A stretch of DNA of 64,000 nucleotides, from the NCBI RefSeq assembly GCF_005887555.1, contig NZ_VCIA01000001.1:1116001-1180000 (forward strand), written 5' to 3'. The position numbers and the translations under genes are program-made. The notes below the pieces were generated by a model, which saw nothing but the letters and a program-made list of their open reading frames with translations, had not been told where the DNA came from and did no database searches. The stretch's first letter is position 1, and the number at the start of each line of letters is the position of its first letter. Shown here one piece after another: positions 1 to 9,581 of the stretch. The stretch is from Lentibacillus cibarius (GTDB lineage Bacteria; Bacillota; Bacilli; Bacillales; Amphibacillaceae).

Positions 1-59
1 ATATTTATTAGTAGATGACATAACTATGCTTATAGATTTTTCACCAATTACGAAAATAA

Positions 60-87
60 CAAAAAACTGCCGGCACTACACCGACAG
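60..87 (-). terminator. Rho-independent terminator after manA
   Basis: On the minus strand a CTGTCGG / CCGGCAG stem with a 7-nt loop is followed by a run of six T, about 50 nt past the manA stop codon. Confidence 0.6.
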
Positions 88-134
88 CTCCAAAATACCT
101 GTCAACCTATAAACCACTTTTTCGAAGCCTTATC

Positions 135-1091
135 CTACACCCATGACACAATAAATTCTGCTTCCCCGGAAAGCTCATAGTTACCTATCCCATTCGGCAA
201 AATAAAGTTCATCCCTTTGCTAATGGAAATTTGCTCACCGTCGACGCATAAGTTAGCATTACCTTTAATCACACTAACCTGCAGAAAATCTGTCGTCAAA
301 GTCTTTTCAACCGTACCATCAAGTGTCCAGTGGCTAACAGCAAAATAATCATTTTCAACTAGCTTCTTGATCGTCATGTCTCCGGAATGCTGTGTTTCTT
401 GTGCCAATTCAGGATTCTGGTGCGGAACGTTCGTCACTTGTTTGGCTTTGTCTAGATGCAATTCCCGTTTTTCTCCATTTGCATCCATCCGGTCATAGTC
501 ATAGACACGGTACGTAATATCGGAACTCTGTTGTGTTTCCAGAATAACAACGCCTGCTCCGATTGCGTGAATCGTACCGCTTGGAACATACACAAAATCA
601 CCAGGTTGCACTTGAACACGCCGTAATAGCTTGTCCCAGTTACCATTATCCATCATGTCACTTAGCTCATTCTGTGTCGTCGCATGGTGGCCAATAATCA
701 GTTCGGCATCTGGCTCGGCATCAAGTACATACCAGCATTCCGTTTTCCCATAAGGTTCATTTTCCACCTTACTGGCAAACGTATCATCGGGATGAACTTG
801 TACAGATAAATCATCATTGGCATCTAATATTTTCACCAGCAGCGGATAAGCCACATCAGCATTCCCCGTTCGATTAAATAGTTCCCCATGTTCCTCCCAA
901 GCTTCAAGAAGTGTACGGCCCTTTAATGGACCATTTTCAATCACATTTGCTCCATGGGGATGTGCTGATACCACCCACGCCTCACCTGTATGATCAGATG
1001 GAATATCGTAGTGAAATTCAGTTTTTAATTTCTGTCCTCCCCATATTTTTTCCCGAAATACAGGACGAAGAAAAATTGGTTCCTTATACAT
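135..1091 (-). CDS. manA: Mannose-6-phosphate isomerase, class I
   Basis: Interconverts mannose-6-phosphate and fructose-6-phosphate in the cytoplasm, feeding mannose taken up by the PTS into glycolysis. The 318-aa product has the length of Bacillus-type class I isomerases. It begins MYKEPIFLRPVFREKIWGG, has the cupin metal-site signature around QVHPDD, and later GTIHAIG, where family members keep zinc-binding His/Glu residues. The open frame extends 25 codons further upstream, but the ATG at 1091 has a GGAGGGG ribosome binding site at proper spacing, so I chose it. Its neighbours are a mannose-type PTS permease and its regulator, as in the manP-manA region of Bacillus subtilis, though here the GNAT gene on the opposite strand separates manA from the PTS gene. 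Confidence 0.93.
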   Translation of the reverse strand: MYKEPIFLRPVFREKIWGGQKLKTEFHYDIPSDHTGEAWVVSAHPHGANVIENGPLKGRTLLEAWEEHGELFNRTGNADVAYPLLVKILDANDDLSVQVHPDDTFASKVENEPYGKTECWYVLDAEPDAELIIGHHATTQNELSDMMDNGNWDKLLRRVQVQPGDFVYVPSGTIHAIGAGVVILETQQSSDITYRVYDYDRMDANGEKRELHLDKAKQVTNVPHQNPELAQETQHSGDMTIKKLVENDYFAVSHWTLDGTVEKTLTTDFLQVSVIKGNANLCVDGEQISISKGMNFILPNGIGNYELSGEAEFIVSWV

Positions 1092-1310
1092 GGAAGCCCC
1101 TCCATTGTTTAAATTCGTTTTTGACTTTATCGTCATATATTTTAGCAGAAAAGCACCAATCAGCATTGACCATCTTGTGCTATAATAACTAGTAAACGAA
1201 ACTCATGCCATACAAAAGCTTTATTAACAAGACATGCTGTGATACAAAAATGAAGCAGAATAATAGGCAGAAAATCAATGTCTAAATATAATATACGAGT
1301 GGTGACCAAG

Positions 1311-1847
1311 ATGAACAACATCCGTTTATACATGGCGCATGATTTAACAAACATCCCAGTACAACCGCTGCCTGAGAATTATCAATTCAGTCGCTTGCAA
1401 AAGGAAGCAGACAAGAAACATTGGGCAGAAATAGTTGCAGCTGCAGATGAATTCGCTACGAAACAGGCAGCGTTGGAACGATTTGATCATGAATTCAAGC
1501 CTCATTTGTCTGAGACAAAACAGCGTATGATTTTCTTACAAACACATGACGGACATGATGCTGGTACCGCAACAGCATGGTTTGATACGTGGAATCGCCA
1601 AACGATTGGCCGGCTGCACTGGGTCGCGATACATCCGGAATATCAAGGCAAGAAACTGGGAAAACCGTTGATTGCCGAGGCGATGAACGTGCTGGCCAGT
1701 TTCCATCAACAAGCCTATTTAAGAACACAGCCAAGAAATTTAACCGCGATACGAATTTACCGGCAATTCGGGTTCGAACCAATCATTCGCAGTCAAAGAG
1801 ACGAGCAAGCCTGGAATGCTGTATACAGCCAGCTTCAAAACAGGTGA
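1311..1847 (+). CDS. GNAT family N-acetyltransferase
   Basis: Predicted acetyl-CoA dependent acyltransferase of unknown substrate, about 178 aa. The C-terminal half carries the GNAT core: a beta strand IGRLHWVAIHPEYQ followed by the acetyl-CoA pyrophosphate loop YQGKKLGKPLI (family motif Q/R-x-x-G-x-G/A), then LRTQPRNLTAIRIYRQFGF, the typical last helix and strand. I start at the ATG at 1311, preceded by GTGGTGA at 5 nt; an in-frame ATG at 1278 has only a weak site. It is divergent from manA and convergent with the PTS gene, so it is a single-gene unit ending in its own terminator. Nothing in the sequence fixes its substrate. Confidence 0.8.
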   Translation: MNNIRLYMAHDLTNIPVQPLPENYQFSRLQKEADKKHWAEIVAAADEFATKQAALERFDHEFKPHLSETKQRMIFLQTHDGHDAGTATAWFDTWNRQTIGRLHWVAIHPEYQGKKLGKPLIAEAMNVLASFHQQAYLRTQPRNLTAIRIYRQFGFEPIIRSQRDEQAWNAVYSQLQNR

Positions 1848-1866
1848 ATGTGCTATGTAAAGGAGT

Positions 1867-1903
1867 AGAGGGGGGCAGAAAGTGGCCCCTCTCTCTTTTT
1901 TTA
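1867..1903 (+). terminator. Rho-independent terminator of the GNAT gene
   Basis: AGAGGGG / CCCCTCT stem followed by a T-rich tract, 20 nt after the GNAT stop. The T tract overlaps the stop codon of the convergent PTS gene. Confidence 0.75.
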
Positions 1904-3931
1904 CTGGATGGTGTCCAGTAACTCATATGCTTTTTCTTTGGATTCAGCGTGTAGTAATTCTTCCCTAAACGATTCATCCATCAGTTTGCGTGAGAGCATC
2001 TGAAGAATTTTCAAATGATCATCGCCGGCCCGCTCTTCAGGAACCGCGATCATGAAAATTAGCTGTGCATCGGTTCCGTCCATGCTTTTCCAGTCAACAC
2101 CATGCTGACTGATACCAAAGACGACGGCTGGCCGTTTAACCGCAGCAGATTTCGCATGAGGAATAGCGATATTCATCCCCATTCCGGTTGTGCTTTCCTG
2201 CTCACGAGCGAAAATAGCTTCTTTAAATGCTTCCTTGGATGAAATCAGACTTTGTCCATTCAGCAATTCAATGAATTCGTCGACGACTGCTTCTTGGGTG
2301 GTACCTTTGATGTCTGTTGTAATCAGATCTTTTGTAACGATATCCGTTAATTTATTGATAGTAACATCTTCGGCAACTTGTTCTTCTTGATCACACGATA
2401 CATCCGTCGTCTTACTATCGTCTGAATCCGTTGTTGTCGCATTGTTCTTAGCACTCACCGACGCCCGCTCACTGGTCGTGTCGTTTGCTGCATGATCCGT
2501 GACTGTACCAGTTGGGGTTGCCACCGCCGGCATCACATCTTTTTTCAGCAGATTTACCAGTAAGGCCGTTACAATCGTACCAATAATCGCCGCAATGAAG
2601 AACATCAGCACGTTGTCGACAGCACCAAGGACGGCAACAATAGGTCCGCCGTGGGCTACACGGTCACCTACATTACCAAGCATGGCAATGGACGAGCCTA
2701 CCATCGAACCGACCATGATACTTGGAATGACCCGGATTGGATCCTGTGCTGCAAACGGAATTGCACCCTCTGTAATACCAAATAGCCCCATGGTGAATGA
2801 TGCTTTTCCGGTCTCTTTTTCCGCTGGCTGATACTTGCGTTTATTTAGGAATGTGGCAAGTCCCATGCTGAGCGGAGGTACACAGATAGCTACGGCAATC
2901 GGTCCCATGATTTCATAGTTTCCCTCAGCGATCATGGCTGAACCAAACAGAAACGCAACTTTATTAAATGGTCCGCCCATATCCACGGCAATCATCGCAC
3001 CAAGGATTAAGGCGAGTACAATGGAGCTTGCTCCCTGCATTCCTTCAAGCCATGTTGTCAATGACTCAAACACACTGGCGACAGGTGCCCCGATGACAAA
3101 AATAAACAAAAAGCCGACGATAAGTGACGCAATAATAGGTATAAATATAATCGGCATAACAGGCTGTACGGCTTGTGGAACCTTGATTTTCTTAATTCCC
3201 AGAGCGACGTAACCTGCCAAGAAACCAGCAATAATACCACCGATAAATCCGGCACCGGCATCACTGCCATAAAAACTTCCCGTAACAGCTATATAACCAC
3301 CAATCATACCAGGAACTAAACCAGGCCGATCAGCTATACTGACGGCAATAAAACCGGCCAGAATCGGTACCATAAAGCTAAATGATGCAGCTCCGATACT
3401 CTCAATTTGCTTCCAAATTGAATCATCCGGTATAACAAGTCCACCAGGTGTCTGTTCTCCGCCGAGAGCAAGTGAAATCGCAATCAGCAGTCCACCAACA
3501 ACAATGAACGGAATCATATACGAAACACCATTCATCAAATGTCGGTAAATCGGATTTTCTTTTTCTTTCTTTTCCTGTTTCACCTCTTCGGCGGATTTTA
3601 AATTTTCTCCAGCCCCCTGGTAAACCGACACATCACCGTTCTGGATACGTTTAATTAATTCTTCAGGATTACGGATGCCCTCTTGAACACCAACCACGAG
3701 CAATTTCTTGCCGGCAAAACGGTCCTTATTCACTTCTTTATCACTGGCAATAATAATGCCATCAGCTTCTTCTATATCTTTAGAAGTAAGTTCATTCTCC
3801 GCACCAATGGAACCTTGTGTCTCTACTTTCATATCCACACCCATATCATCCGCTGCTTTTTGCAGATTTTCAGCGGCCATGTACGTGTGAGCAATCCCCA
3901 CTGGACAAGCGGTCACAGCTAATATCCTCAT
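1901..3931 (-). CDS. manP: PTS fructose/mannose-type permease, EIIBCA
   Basis: Membrane sugar permease that transports and phosphorylates a hexose using PEP through HPr. Order is IIB (residues about 1-100, active Cys9 in TACPVGIAHTYMA), IIC (about 130-470, eight or more hydrophobic segments with GGPFNKVAF and the fructose-family signature GITEGAIPFAA), an acidic Ser/Thr/Asp-rich linker, then IIA (about 530-676, phosphorylated His592 in NIAIPHAKS). The 676-aa B-C-A order matches the mannose permease ManP rather than the A-B-C fructose permease FruA, and a manA gene and ManR-type regulator lie on either side; the mannose assignment is therefore good inference. The start at 3931 has AGGAGG at 8 nt. 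The gene is transcribed apart from the regulator, which has its own terminator. Confidence 0.88.
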   Translation of the reverse strand: MRILAVTACPVGIAHTYMAAENLQKAADDMGVDMKVETQGSIGAENELTSKDIEEADGIIIASDKEVNKDRFAGKKLLVVGVQEGIRNPEELIKRIQNGDVSVYQGAGENLKSAEEVKQEKKEKENPIYRHLMNGVSYMIPFIVVGGLLIAISLALGGEQTPGGLVIPDDSIWKQIESIGAASFSFMVPILAGFIAVSIADRPGLVPGMIGGYIAVTGSFYGSDAGAGFIGGIIAGFLAGYVALGIKKIKVPQAVQPVMPIIFIPIIASLIVGFLFIFVIGAPVASVFESLTTWLEGMQGASSIVLALILGAMIAVDMGGPFNKVAFLFGSAMIAEGNYEIMGPIAVAICVPPLSMGLATFLNKRKYQPAEKETGKASFTMGLFGITEGAIPFAAQDPIRVIPSIMVGSMVGSSIAMLGNVGDRVAHGGPIVAVLGAVDNVLMFFIAAIIGTIVTALLVNLLKKDVMPAVATPTGTVTDHAANDTTSERASVSAKNNATTTDSDDSKTTDVSCDQEEQVAEDVTINKLTDIVTKDLITTDIKGTTQEAVVDEFIELLNGQSLISSKEAFKEAIFAREQESTTGMGMNIAIPHAKSAAVKRPAVVFGISQHGVDWKSMDGTDAQLIFMIAVPEERAGDDHLKILQMLSRKLMDESFREELLHAESKEKAYELLDTIQ

Positions 3932-4060
3932 TTTGATTGCCTCCTTTTATCTAATTCATAATATACCCATTTCAAGTGATACAAAACTTGGTGTTCAACT
4001 CATCTTATCGCGAATGCCGAGACTTTAAAGTCATCTATAATTATATACCTTCCACATTAT

Positions 4061-4107
4061 AAAAAATAATTCATTTTTACCGAAGCAACGGAAAAAATGA
4101 ATTATTT
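4061..4107 (-). terminator. Rho-independent terminator of the PTS regulator gene
   Basis: Long hairpin: AAATAATTCATTTTTaCCG (4064-4082) pairs with CGGaAAAAATGAATTATTT (4089-4107), followed on the minus strand by T6. The stem includes the regulator's stop codon (TAA at 4102-4104). Confidence 0.8.
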
Positions 4108-6060
4108 GTCGAGAGTACGTAATATATCGGATATATCAGCTGCTTCCTTTAATTGTTCAACCAGAGCGGGGTTCTGACTAATGGAAGCGATTGTCTGCAT
4201 TAATGGTTGTATCATATGCTGATCTTGTTTGGCGATAGCCAGCAGGAAAACGACGGAGACCTGTTCGTTCCCCCAAGACAAAGGCTTCGGTAAAATAGCT
4301 ACCGAGACAACCGACTTTTTAACAAGGTCCGGGTGAGCATGAGGAATAGCAATACTTCCACCGATAGAAGTCGCGGACGATCGTTCCCGTTGCACAGCAC
4401 TGTGAACAAATGATTGATTGGTATAACCTTTTTCGGTGAGATTACCGGCCATCATTTCCACCACTTCATAACGGTGCGACAGCTGCATGTCAAAAAAGAT
4501 GGTATCCTCATATAGCAACTGACGAAGCGCAGTAACGTCATGGTTATCCGAAGTCGTGCCATCCGATTTGCGCATCCATTGATTTAGCCGCTTTTTATCA
4601 TCCGCTTCTAAAAGTGGTGAGACAACAATCACCGGCGCAGATGCATCCGGAATGGCTGTCGTCGAAATGATTATATCCACCGCATGTTTTTGCAGGAACG
4701 CCTCTAACTCTGCTTTACTGATGGAAGCAAGTATGTCCAGGTGTTCGTACATTTGCTCCAGCTTTACTTGCAACAAGTGCGACATACCAACACCAAGTTC
4801 ACAAACAATAACAGCGCGCTTTCTATTCGTATGTTCTTTTTGCATTCGTTCCAAGGAAGCCTGAAAATGAAGGACCAAATAAGCTGCTTCATGTTCAGGA
4901 ATGGCTAGGTCGTACGTCTCATTAACCTCTTCAACTGCAAAAATAACCATACTGAACATGTACGGATACTTCTTTTTTATTTCTTCAAGCATCGGATTGC
5001 GGATTGTAAACCCGTACTGCAGTCGATTAATCACCGACTCCAAATGAATGGTCAATCCGTCGAACAGTATCCGGTCGCCCTGAAAACGAAGCATGGTCAT
5101 CTGCTCCAGTTGCTGCGTGATGGTTTGCACAACCTGCGTAAGTAGACTATTTTCCGTCAAATTTGTTATTCGCTGAGTCTGTTTACAACTCTCCAAATGC
5201 CACGTAAAATATATATGCTCATTTTCTGGAAATTTCAATCCTAGCATCTCTTTTAGTTGCTTTAATAACCAGGCCGTCATATGGTAGCTTTCCAATGTCA
5301 CAGCCCTTCCCTTACCTTTATCGCCATTCACCGCAACAGGTGAGTGTTGTCTCGTTCGCTTAATCATAATTAATGCATGAATCAGCAAACTTTCAAATTC
5401 ACCTGTATTCAAGGAAAAGGAAAACTGAGCCTGCAAATCACGCAACGCTTTTCTAACAGTATTTATTTCATGTTCCGGAAATAACTGCAGCACATAATCC
5501 CTTGCCTGTATTTCCGAAGTGACCAGCTCAGACAAATGTGCTAACGCATTACGTTTATTAAGTTCACTTCCCTGTACTACGCTACCGACGCGTTGCTTGG
5601 AAACAAGTTCCAAGTCATAGTATTTCAACCAATCCGCTATTTCTTGAAAGTACCGTTTGATGGTTAGCTTATTCGTATAATATTTTTCAGCAAGCAATGT
5701 TAAGGTAATAGGCTTGTTACTCACCAAAAGTTGGTACGTGATTTCAACGATTTGTTCATGTTCCCTCGTTCTATGTGATTGATAAAGCTGGCGAAACAAT
5801 TGGGATTTTTCTTCGTTGCTCACCTTAAGTGCTACACCCATCCCTGGTTTTCGGACAAACTCCAGTGATGAATAGACAGCAAGTTCTTTCTCCAGCTGAT
5901 TCAAATCATTCCGGACCGTCTTTTCTGAGCAGTCCAATTCTTCGGCCAACGTTTTCACGAGTACAAATTCATTTGACCGTGTCAGCAATAGATGCATCAG
6001 TTCTTTTTGTCTATTATTCATCCTAGGTGCCAGGCACTTAAACATTTCTGAATTGTTCAT
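4102..6060 (-). CDS. manR: PRD-containing transcription activator, ManR/BglG type
   Basis: Predicted activator of the adjacent mannose PTS gene, with activity set by PTS phosphorylation. Domains in order: N-terminal winged helix-turn-helix (LVKTLAEELDCSEKTVRNDL), two PTS regulation domains, an EIIB-like domain around residue 400 (VIVCELGVGMSHLLQ, Cys retained) and a C-terminal EIIA-like domain (GGSIAIPHAHPDLV, His retained). About 640 aa is the usual ManR length. The start is unusual. The natural N-terminus would be MNNRQKELMHLLL (ATG at 6021), but its only purine-rich stretch (AGGA) touches the ATG. The upstream ATG at 6060 lies inside the hairpin repeat and has AGGTG 8 nt before it; using it adds 13 residues encoded by the repeat. 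I list the longer form and regard the start as open. Confidence 0.85.
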   Translation of the reverse strand: MNNSEMFKCLAPRMNNRQKELMHLLLTRSNEFVLVKTLAEELDCSEKTVRNDLNQLEKELAVYSSLEFVRKPGMGVALKVSNEEKSQLFRQLYQSHRTREHEQIVEITYQLLVSNKPITLTLLAEKYYTNKLTIKRYFQEIADWLKYYDLELVSKQRVGSVVQGSELNKRNALAHLSELVTSEIQARDYVLQLFPEHEINTVRKALRDLQAQFSFSLNTGEFESLLIHALIMIKRTRQHSPVAVNGDKGKGRAVTLESYHMTAWLLKQLKEMLGLKFPENEHIYFTWHLESCKQTQRITNLTENSLLTQVVQTITQQLEQMTMLRFQGDRILFDGLTIHLESVINRLQYGFTIRNPMLEEIKKKYPYMFSMVIFAVEEVNETYDLAIPEHEAAYLVLHFQASLERMQKEHTNRKRAVIVCELGVGMSHLLQVKLEQMYEHLDILASISKAELEAFLQKHAVDIIISTTAIPDASAPVIVVSPLLEADDKKRLNQWMRKSDGTTSDNHDVTALRQLLYEDTIFFDMQLSHRYEVVEMMAGNLTEKGYTNQSFVHSAVQRERSSATSIGGSIAIPHAHPDLVKKSVVSVAILPKPLSWGNEQVSVVFLLAIAKQDQHMIQPLMQTIASISQNPALVEQLKEAADISDILRTLDK

Positions 6061-6073
6061 GTGCCTGGCACCT
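6025..6073. repeat. GTGCC(A/T)GGCAC hairpin repeat, copy 1
   Basis: Inverted repeat AGGTGCCAGGCAC (6025-6037) and GTGCCTGGCACCT (6061-6073) with a 23-nt interior resembling TTAAACATTTCTGAATTG. One arm covers the 5' end of the PTS regulator gene; the other runs into the stop codon (TAG at 6072-6074) of the RNase H gene. Confidence 0.9.
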
Positions 6074-6662
6074 AAATCCCAAGTGCTTCTCTGGCTAATT
6101 TGTCTGCGAGTTCGTTGCCTTCCACGCCGGTATGGCCGGCGACTTTGTTAAACGATACAATATCGCGATAGTTTGCCATAAACGTTTTATATGCTTGGGT
6201 CATGTCATTTTTCGCTCGCCATGACCCGTCCACCCAGCTGGAAATTCCCTGGTAGTCGTGATGAATCACGATGGATTTCCGGTTAGCTCTCGCCCATTTA
6301 GCCGCACGCATCGCTGCTGCCAGTTCTCCGGCCACATTATTCATCGAGCCGGCCTCTTTGTTTGTTCCTACACCCGCATCACTATGAATCAGCTGATCAT
6401 TATCATATACGGCAAGCGCCCAGCTGTAGCGTCCTTTTGAATAACTGCCATCGACATAAACATCGACACGATTTTTGGACGCAGATGATGTTTTAGGTTC
6501 AGTTTTTTCAGCTCCGCCACGTAAATAATCATCAGCAGCTTCTCGTGTCGGAAAACGTTTGTACTCAGCACCTTTAAATCCTTTCACCTGGGATTCGCAT
6601 TCTGCCCACGTCGTAAACACACCCGTCTTTCTGCCTGCACGAACGGCGTAAAATTTTGCCAT
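6072..6662 (-). CDS. Ribonuclease H family protein with viroplasmin domain
   Basis: Predicted cytoplasmic endonuclease that cuts RNA in RNA-DNA hybrids. Residues 1-50 (KFYAVRAGRKTGVFTTWAEC through EYKRFPTREAADDYL) form a caulimovirus viroplasmin-like module, a hybrid-binding domain found in type 1 RNases H. Residues about 65-196 are the catalytic domain: first acidic residue in VDVYVDGSYSKGRYSWA, Glu in NVAGELAAAMRA, Asp in IHHDYQGISSW and the last Asp in GHTGVEGNELADKLAR. All four carboxylates of the RNase H active site are present. Start at 6662 has GGAGG at 8 nt. The stop codon abuts hairpin repeat copy 1, leaving no unique sequence between this gene and the PTS regulator. Confidence 0.88.
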   Translation of the reverse strand: MAKFYAVRAGRKTGVFTTWAECESQVKGFKGAEYKRFPTREAADDYLRGGAEKTEPKTSSASKNRVDVYVDGSYSKGRYSWALAVYDNDQLIHSDAGVGTNKEAGSMNNVAGELAAAMRAAKWARANRKSIVIHHDYQGISSWVDGSWRAKNDMTQAYKTFMANYRDIVSFNKVAGHTGVEGNELADKLAREALGI

Positions 6663-6934
6663 CGAATAACCTCCAACTAAGTAAACGTATTTTTATATGG
6701 CTCACGTAATGTATTCAATCATATCATGCCATATATATGAATGCCTGTCATTAAAATCACTTCTGTTAAGACTGCTGAATTCATGTGTAATCAGGCGCAA
6801 AGTTAGGATTTTGCGTAACTTTTCATTCGAATCGAGGACACTGGAAAGACATGCATAGCGGTCATGAGACGGGTGGCCTCTTCATTCCCTTCTCTAATAA
6901 TATAGAATATTTGCACACCAATAACATCATTCAC

Positions 6935-6963
6935 TTCTATATGACCGCGTAATCATGTATAAT
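6935..6963 (+). promoter_or_regulatory. Candidate sigma-A promoter for htpX
   Basis: TTCTAT (6935-6940), 17-nt spacer, TATAAT (6958-6963) just after TG. It sits in the 470-nt gap (6663-7133), which otherwise shows no gene, about 170 nt before htpX. The -35 match is weak. Confidence 0.4.
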
Positions 6964-7133
6964 AAAGACAAGGGTAAGATTGATTAATGTTTTGAAAAAC
7001 ACTTTCGAACATAGCTGTATTGGATAATCGATTCCGTACACCTTCCCTGATCTGTATCCGATTCTTCGCCACCCTGGTTCATTGATGTTGGAGAAGAATC
7101 CTTATAAAACTATACAATAAGAGGAGGAAACAA

Positions 7134-8051
7134 ATGGTTAAGCGGTTATTCCTTTTTTTACTGACTAACATTCTCGTTTTAACCACCATCGTGATCGTTT
7201 GGTCGCTCATTACAACATTCACAGGAATCAGTGGCACCTTTGAAAATGGGGCTGGGGGCCTCGGGGGCATTGATTACGGCTCGCTACTGGTATTCAGCCT
7301 GCTCGTTGGTTTCATTGGGTCCTTTTTCTCACTGGCTATCTCGCGTTGGATTGCCAAAAAAATGATGAACGTCAAAGTGCTGGATCCAAACGCACCCCTT
7401 TCCCAGCAAGAACGTGCCGTTGTCGACAAGGTGCATCGCTTATCCCGTGCTGCAGGGCTCATGCATATGCCGGAAGTCGGTATTTACCAGTCAGCGGAAG
7501 TGAATGCATTTGCGACCGGGCCGACCAAAAAACGGTCACTGGTTGCCGTTTCAAGTGGATTATTACAGGAGTTGGATGATGACGCAACGGAAGGGGTTAT
7601 CGCCCATGAAATCACCCACGTGGCAAATGGGGATATGGTAACGATGACCCTTCTGCAAGGTATTGTCAACACATTCGTCGTTTTCCTATCACGTATTGCT
7701 GCCATTCTCGTATCACGACTGGTGCGCTCTGAGCTTGAGTTCGTTGTCCGCTTTGCCGCGGTCATTATTTTCCAAATTCTATTTTCCATACTGGGAAGCA
7801 TCGTCGTCAGTGCATTCTCCCGATATCGGGAATACCGGGCTGACCATGGCGGTGCAGATTTGGCCGGCCGCGATAAAATGACCCACGCACTCCAGTCCTT
7901 AAAAGCTCGCACGGAGATGGCCCAACTAAACGACCGGAACGATGATGCAGCTGTCCAGACGATGAAAATAAATGGAAAAAGCGCCCTTATCACGCTCTTT
8001 TCTTCCCATCCAGACATCGATGACCGCATTAAACGCTTAGAACAGAAATAA
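7134..8051 (+). CDS. htpX: Membrane zinc metalloprotease HtpX
   Basis: Membrane-bound protease (M48) that degrades misfolded membrane proteins. In 305 aa: two N-terminal membrane segments (residues about 5-28 and 48-70), the zinc motif HEITH at 158-162, two further hydrophobic segments at about 175-225, and the third ligand Glu in [15 protein letters not shown]. The family sequence NAFATGP appears at about 124-130. Length is close to the family norm. Start at 7134 follows GGAGGAAACAA. The gene is monocistronic and ends directly at hairpin repeat copy 2, whose stem could stop or stabilise the transcript. Confidence 0.92.
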   Translation: MVKRLFLFLLTNILVLTTIVIVWSLITTFTGISGTFENGAGGLGGIDYGSLLVFSLLVGFIGSFFSLAISRWIAKKMMNVKVLDPNAPLSQQERAVVDKVHRLSRAAGLMHMPEVGIYQSAEVNAFATGPTKKRSLVAVSSGLLQELDDDATEGVIAHEITHVANGDMVTMTLLQGIVNTFVVFLSRIAAILVSRLVRSELEFVVRFAAVIIFQILFSILGSIVVSAFSRYREYRADHGGADLAGRDKMTHALQSLKARTEMAQLNDRNDDAAVQTMKINGKSALITLFSSHPDIDDRIKRLEQK

Positions 8052-8096
8052 GTGCCAGGCACATGAACAATTCTGAATCGTTCATGTGCCTGGCAC
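8052..8096. repeat. GTGCC(A/T)GGCAC hairpin repeat, copy 2
   Basis: Near-perfect 45-nt palindrome: GTGCCAGGCACATGAAC pairs with GTTCATGTGCCTGGCAC, with ATTC/TGAAT inside. It fills the whole gap between the htpX stop and the ribosome binding site of the next gene. Confidence 0.92.
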
Positions 8097-8117
8097 GCAA
8101 CAAAGGAGGTTAACATC

Positions 8118-9581
8118 GTGGCTATTTCACAACGTAACACACCTGGTATGCAAAAACAGCTACAAATAAGAAAACGATTAAAAAGAGCTTTTAATCATCG
8201 CACCCACACATTGGATAAACCGTTTGTCCAATTAAATCCATATCAGGTTGCACCTTTGACGGCTTTTATACAATTTACTACGCCTAAACCTGCATCGGTT
8301 ACCATAACCATTCACGGAGATACACCGATAGAAAAAACACTTCCAGGCTACCATACGATACACCGAATCCCGGTTATTGGCTTGTACGCTAACAAGAAAA
8401 ATCGGATTACTATTGAAGCTACCACCCATTCCGGGCAAACGAAGTCGAACACCATTAAGTTAAAAACGCAAGCATTACCAAAGGACTTTTTGCGAGTAAA
8501 CGTGGGCAAAGCGGATACAGAAAGGATGGAAAAGGGGCTAACATTTATCGTGCCAAGTGCCCATTATCCATTCGCTATCGATGATAAGGGAAAGGTGCGC
8601 TGGTACAGTACGATTAATGTCAGACAGCTGTTCAAACCGCTGACGAATGGGAACTTTTTAATCTATAGCAAGTCTAATAAAGAGTCAAAGCATAATCGCA
8701 TCATGGAGATTGATTTGCTTGGGCAGATTTACAACACCAACACCATTTATTCGAAATCAACAGTTCCGAAGACAGCGATTAATACGGATGCTGTGAAACT
8801 TTCTAACAATAACCTGCTTGTCACCACCCATGAAGAAACACCTGATTCAGTGGAAGACAACCTTACTGAAATCAATCAGGAATCAGGCAATGCTGTCAAC
8901 AAGCTTCGTTATCAATCTCTCTTTCCGGAAGACTTTTCGCAAAATGAGGGCGACTGGCTGCATAATAACTCCATATGGGTTGATGAAAACGATCGTACAA
9001 TTATTATGACCGCGAGACACCAAGATATGGTCATGAAACATAGCTTTCCTAACGGGGAGATTGACTGGATTCTTGCCTCCCCTGACAATTGGCCAGCCGC
9101 TATGGAGCAATATTTGCTTACCCCGATAGGTGAGCATTTTAAATACCCGGGTGGACCGCATGCGGTAACGGCGCTGCCTGATCAGGACGGAAATCCGGAA
9201 ACAATCGATATTCTCCTGTTTGATAACAATCATGTTTTGAGACGGGGAAACCAGCAAATAAGCCAAAAATACAGCCGAGCTGTGCAATACCGAATCCATG
9301 AAACAAACAAAACCGTTGAAGAAATATGGACTTATGGAGAGGAGCGCGGTGAAGCATTCTTTTCGCCGATCGTGGGTGATGCAGATCTACTTCCGGAAAC
9401 AAATAACCGTCTGATCACATCCGGTTATATTAAAACGGGAAAAGGTCGTTCTTCAAAAATTGTTGAAGTCACCAACTACCAGCCAGGAGAAGATGTGTTT
9501 GAAGTAACCATTTCCGGCTTTGCACCAGAAAGCAAACAACACGTATTCCGAGCAGCGAGATGGAAGGTGCCAGGCACTTAA
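8118..9581 (+). CDS. Arylsulfotransferase (ASST) family protein
   Basis: Resembles aryl-sulfate sulfotransferases, which move sulfate between phenolic compounds without PAPS. Residues about 50-125 look like the N-terminal beta-sandwich; the rest is a beta-propeller with SAHYPFAIDDKGKVRWY, HNRIMEIDLLGQIYN, TARHQDMVMK, FKYPGGPHAV and a late FDNNHVLRRGN stretch; conserved His residues are plausible catalytic or binding positions. Bacterial ASST proteins are usually exported, but here residues 1-35 (MAISQRNTPGMQKQLQIRKR onward) are basic and polar with no signal peptide. The GTG start at 8118 has AAAGGAGG at 10 nt. The last residues VPGT and the stop come from hairpin repeat copy 3, so the original C-terminus may have been altered. 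Substrate unknown. Confidence 0.8.
   Translation: MAISQRNTPGMQKQLQIRKRLKRAFNHRTHTLDKPFVQLNPYQVAPLTAFIQFTTPKPASVTITIHGDTPIEKTLPGYHTIHRIPVIGLYANKKNRITIEATTHSGQTKSNTIKLKTQALPKDFLRVNVGKADTERMEKGLTFIVPSAHYPFAIDDKGKVRWYSTINVRQLFKPLTNGNFLIYSKSNKESKHNRIMEIDLLGQIYNTNTIYSKSTVPKTAINTDAVKLSNNNLLVTTHEETPDSVEDNLTEINQESGNAVNKLRYQSLFPEDFSQNEGDWLHNNSIWVDENDRTIIMTARHQDMVMKHSFPNGEIDWILASPDNWPAAMEQYLLTPIGEHFKYPGGPHAVTALPDQDGNPETIDILLFDNNHVLRRGNQQISQKYSRAVQYRIHETNKTVEEIWTYGEERGEAFFSPIVGDADLLPETNNRLITSGYIKTGKGRSSKIVEVTNYQPGEDVFEVTISGFAPESKQHVFRAARWKVPGT

Noticed and set aside
3960..3986. Promoter of the mannose PTS gene (AATATA and ATACAA on the plus strand)
   Set aside because: Spacing is too short and the -35 poor; I could not support it.
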